From Propionibacteriaceae bacterium (lineage in GTDB: Bacteria > Actinomycetota > Actinomycetes > Propionibacteriales > Propionibacteriaceae): a stretch of 5,957 nt of DNA. How positions within the stretch are numbered: position 1 is the stretch's first letter; every line of letters begins with the position of its first letter. The stretch is from the NCBI GenBank assembly GCA_031262845.1, contig JAISGZ010000169.1:1-5957 (forward strand), given 5' to 3'. The notes below the pieces were generated by a model, which ran no database searches, had not been told where the DNA came from, and saw only the letters and a program-made list of their open reading frames with translations. Positions 5,027 through 5,957 of this stretch are shown one piece after another. Made by a program: the position numbers and the translations under genes.

Positions 5027-5957
5027 GTGGATTTCATTTTTTGGATCATCGCCGGTCTGATCGCGGCCGCCATCATCGCCGCCAGCCTTGTCATCATTAT
5101 CAGCGGCCGTCGCAGCTCGGCCCTTGAGGGTTCTGACACCAAACAGTTGGAGGGCGCCAGCCCGGCCAGTCCGGTTAGTCCCACCAGCCCGACCAGCCCC
5201 GACGAAGCCGACAGTACGGCAGTCGAGGCCGGTCTCACTCCGGTCAGCGCCGAGTCACCGTCCTCCCCGGCCAGCCCCGACCTGGCGGTCTCCCCGGCCA
5301 GCCCGACGGCCGATGTCACCAGCCCGGCCAGCCCGGTCAGTCCAACCGCCGAAGAAACCCAGGCTGATCGTCCGGAGCCGCCGCTGAGCCGTCTCAGCCG
5401 GCTGCGCCGCCGTCTGGCGTCCAGCAATAACGCTTTAGCCCGGGGTTTGGCCGCCTTATTGAGTTCCGACCGTCTGAGCGATGAAACCTGGGAGGACTTC
5501 GAAACCAGTTTGTTGGCCTCCGACCTTGGCGTCGGCCCGACCACCGAGTTGATCGACCGCTTGCGCCAACGGCTGTCGCTCGACGCCGTCGACGACCCGG
5601 CCCAAGCCAAAGCCGTTTTGCGTGAAGAACTCATGACCCTGGTCGATCCCAGTTTGGATCGCCGTCTGCACCTCAAGCGGCCACCTCAGACACCGGCCGT
5701 GGTGCTCGTGGTGGGGGTCAACGGCACCGGCAAGACCACCACCATCGGCAAGCTGGCCCGCCTCTTGGTGGCCGAAGACCAAACTGTTTTATTGGGCGCG
5801 GCTGATACCTTCCGGGCCGCCGCCGCCGACCAACTCCAAACCTGGGGCGAACGGATCGGGGTCGAGACCGTCCGGGGGGCCGAACGAGCCGATCCGGCGT
5901 CGGTTGCCTTTGACGCCGCTCAGCAGGCCAAACAGTTGGGTACCAACGTCCTTCTGG
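5027..5957 (+). CDS. ftsY: Signal recognition particle receptor FtsY (3' end outside window)
   Basis: FtsY is the SRP receptor GTPase that receives ribosome-SRP complexes at the membrane. The window holds 310 codons. Residues 2-26 form a hydrophobic membrane anchor followed by GRR, as in other actinobacterial FtsY proteins. Residues 45-107 are a low-complexity linker with 13 Ser-Pro dipeptides where many relatives have an acidic region. The N domain follows (about 119-215, starting LSRLSRLRRRLASSNNALARGL). The G domain shows G1 GVNGTGKTTT (230-239), ADTFRAAAADQL (259-270) and ADPASVAFDA (288-297). The DTAGR and TKLD motifs lie beyond the right edge. The start at GTG 5027 is set by an in-frame TAG at 5015 and by the membrane segment beginning immediately after it. 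There is no ribosome site; a leaderless mRNA is likely. Confidence 0.95.
   Translation, partial: MDFIFWIIAGLIAAAIIAASLVIIISGRRSSALEGSDTKQLEGASPASPVSPTSPTSPDEADSTAVEAGLTPVSAESPSSPASPDLAVSPASPTADVTSPASPVSPTAEETQADRPEPPLSRLSRLRRRLASSNNALARGLAALLSSDRLSDETWEDFETSLLASDLGVGPTTELIDRLRQRLSLDAVDDPAQAKAVLREELMTLVDPSLDRRLHLKRPPQTPAVVLVVGVNGTGKTTTIGKLARLLVAEDQTVLLGAADTFRAAAADQLQTWGERIGVETVRGAERADPASVAFDAAQQAKQLGTNVLL

Noticed and set aside
5001..5060. ATG at 5001 or 5019 as the ftsY start or as an overlapping leader peptide
   Set aside because: Both are in another frame from FtsY and stop at 5058-5060. The GAAGGA upstream is weakly placed, and the FtsY membrane anchor begins exactly at GTG 5027.
5014..5676. 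220-codon minus-strand ORF opposite ftsY
   Set aside because: It is a shadow of the Ser-Pro linker and N domain of ftsY, rich in Ser, Arg, Ala and Gly with no recognisable motif; the plus-strand product is a clear FtsY.

Overview
The window looks like chromosomal DNA of a GC-rich actinomycete, about 60% GC or slightly more by eye. Three things suggest this: an FtsY with a short N-terminal membrane segment and the actinobacterial NG-domain wording, an MshA-type GT4 glycosyltransferase with the GDAGGMNV signature, and what looks like widespread leaderless transcription. A propionibacterium-like host is plausible but cannot be fixed from this window.

Layout. (1) 1-1075, minus: an MshA-like GT4 glycosyltransferase, 358 codons, running off the left edge. 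(2) 1076-1632: a 557-bp intergenic region with an AT-rich island, several perfect inverted repeats and an unannotated 34-codon ORF (1361-1465) with an excellent Shine-Dalgarno sequence and a 9-bp hairpin at its stop codon. (3) 1633-4066, plus: a translationally coupled cobalamin lower-ligand operon, cobT-cobS-cobC, with 4-nt overlaps (ATGA and GTGA). (4) 4067-4168: a degenerate in-frame tandem copy of the cobC 3' end. (5) 4098-4664, minus: a convergent cobU, whose last codons lie antisense to that copy. (6) 4665-5026: an intergenic region with a possible 28-codon ORF (4914-5000, strong Shine-Dalgarno). (7) 5027-5957, plus: ftsY, N-terminal 310 codons, running off the right edge.

Together CobU, CobT, CobC and CobS form the nucleotide-loop assembly branch of B12 synthesis. 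CobU activates adenosylcobinamide to its GDP form. CobT makes alpha-ribazole phosphate from dimethylbenzimidazole, CobC removes the phosphate, and CobS joins the two halves in the membrane. No cobalamin riboswitch is visible. cobT seems to lack a 5' leader that could hold one.

The most interesting observations are four. All three genes that start a transcription unit and lack a Shine-Dalgarno sequence (the glycosyltransferase, cobT, ftsY) have a TAGNNT hexamer exactly 6 nt before the start codon, the signature of leaderless promoters. The end of cobC is duplicated at the convergent junction with cobU. Two small ORFs carry near-perfect Shine-Dalgarno sequences, in contrast to those genes. The FtsY linker is made of Ser-Pro repeats. 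I see no mobile element, CRISPR array, tRNA or rRNA.
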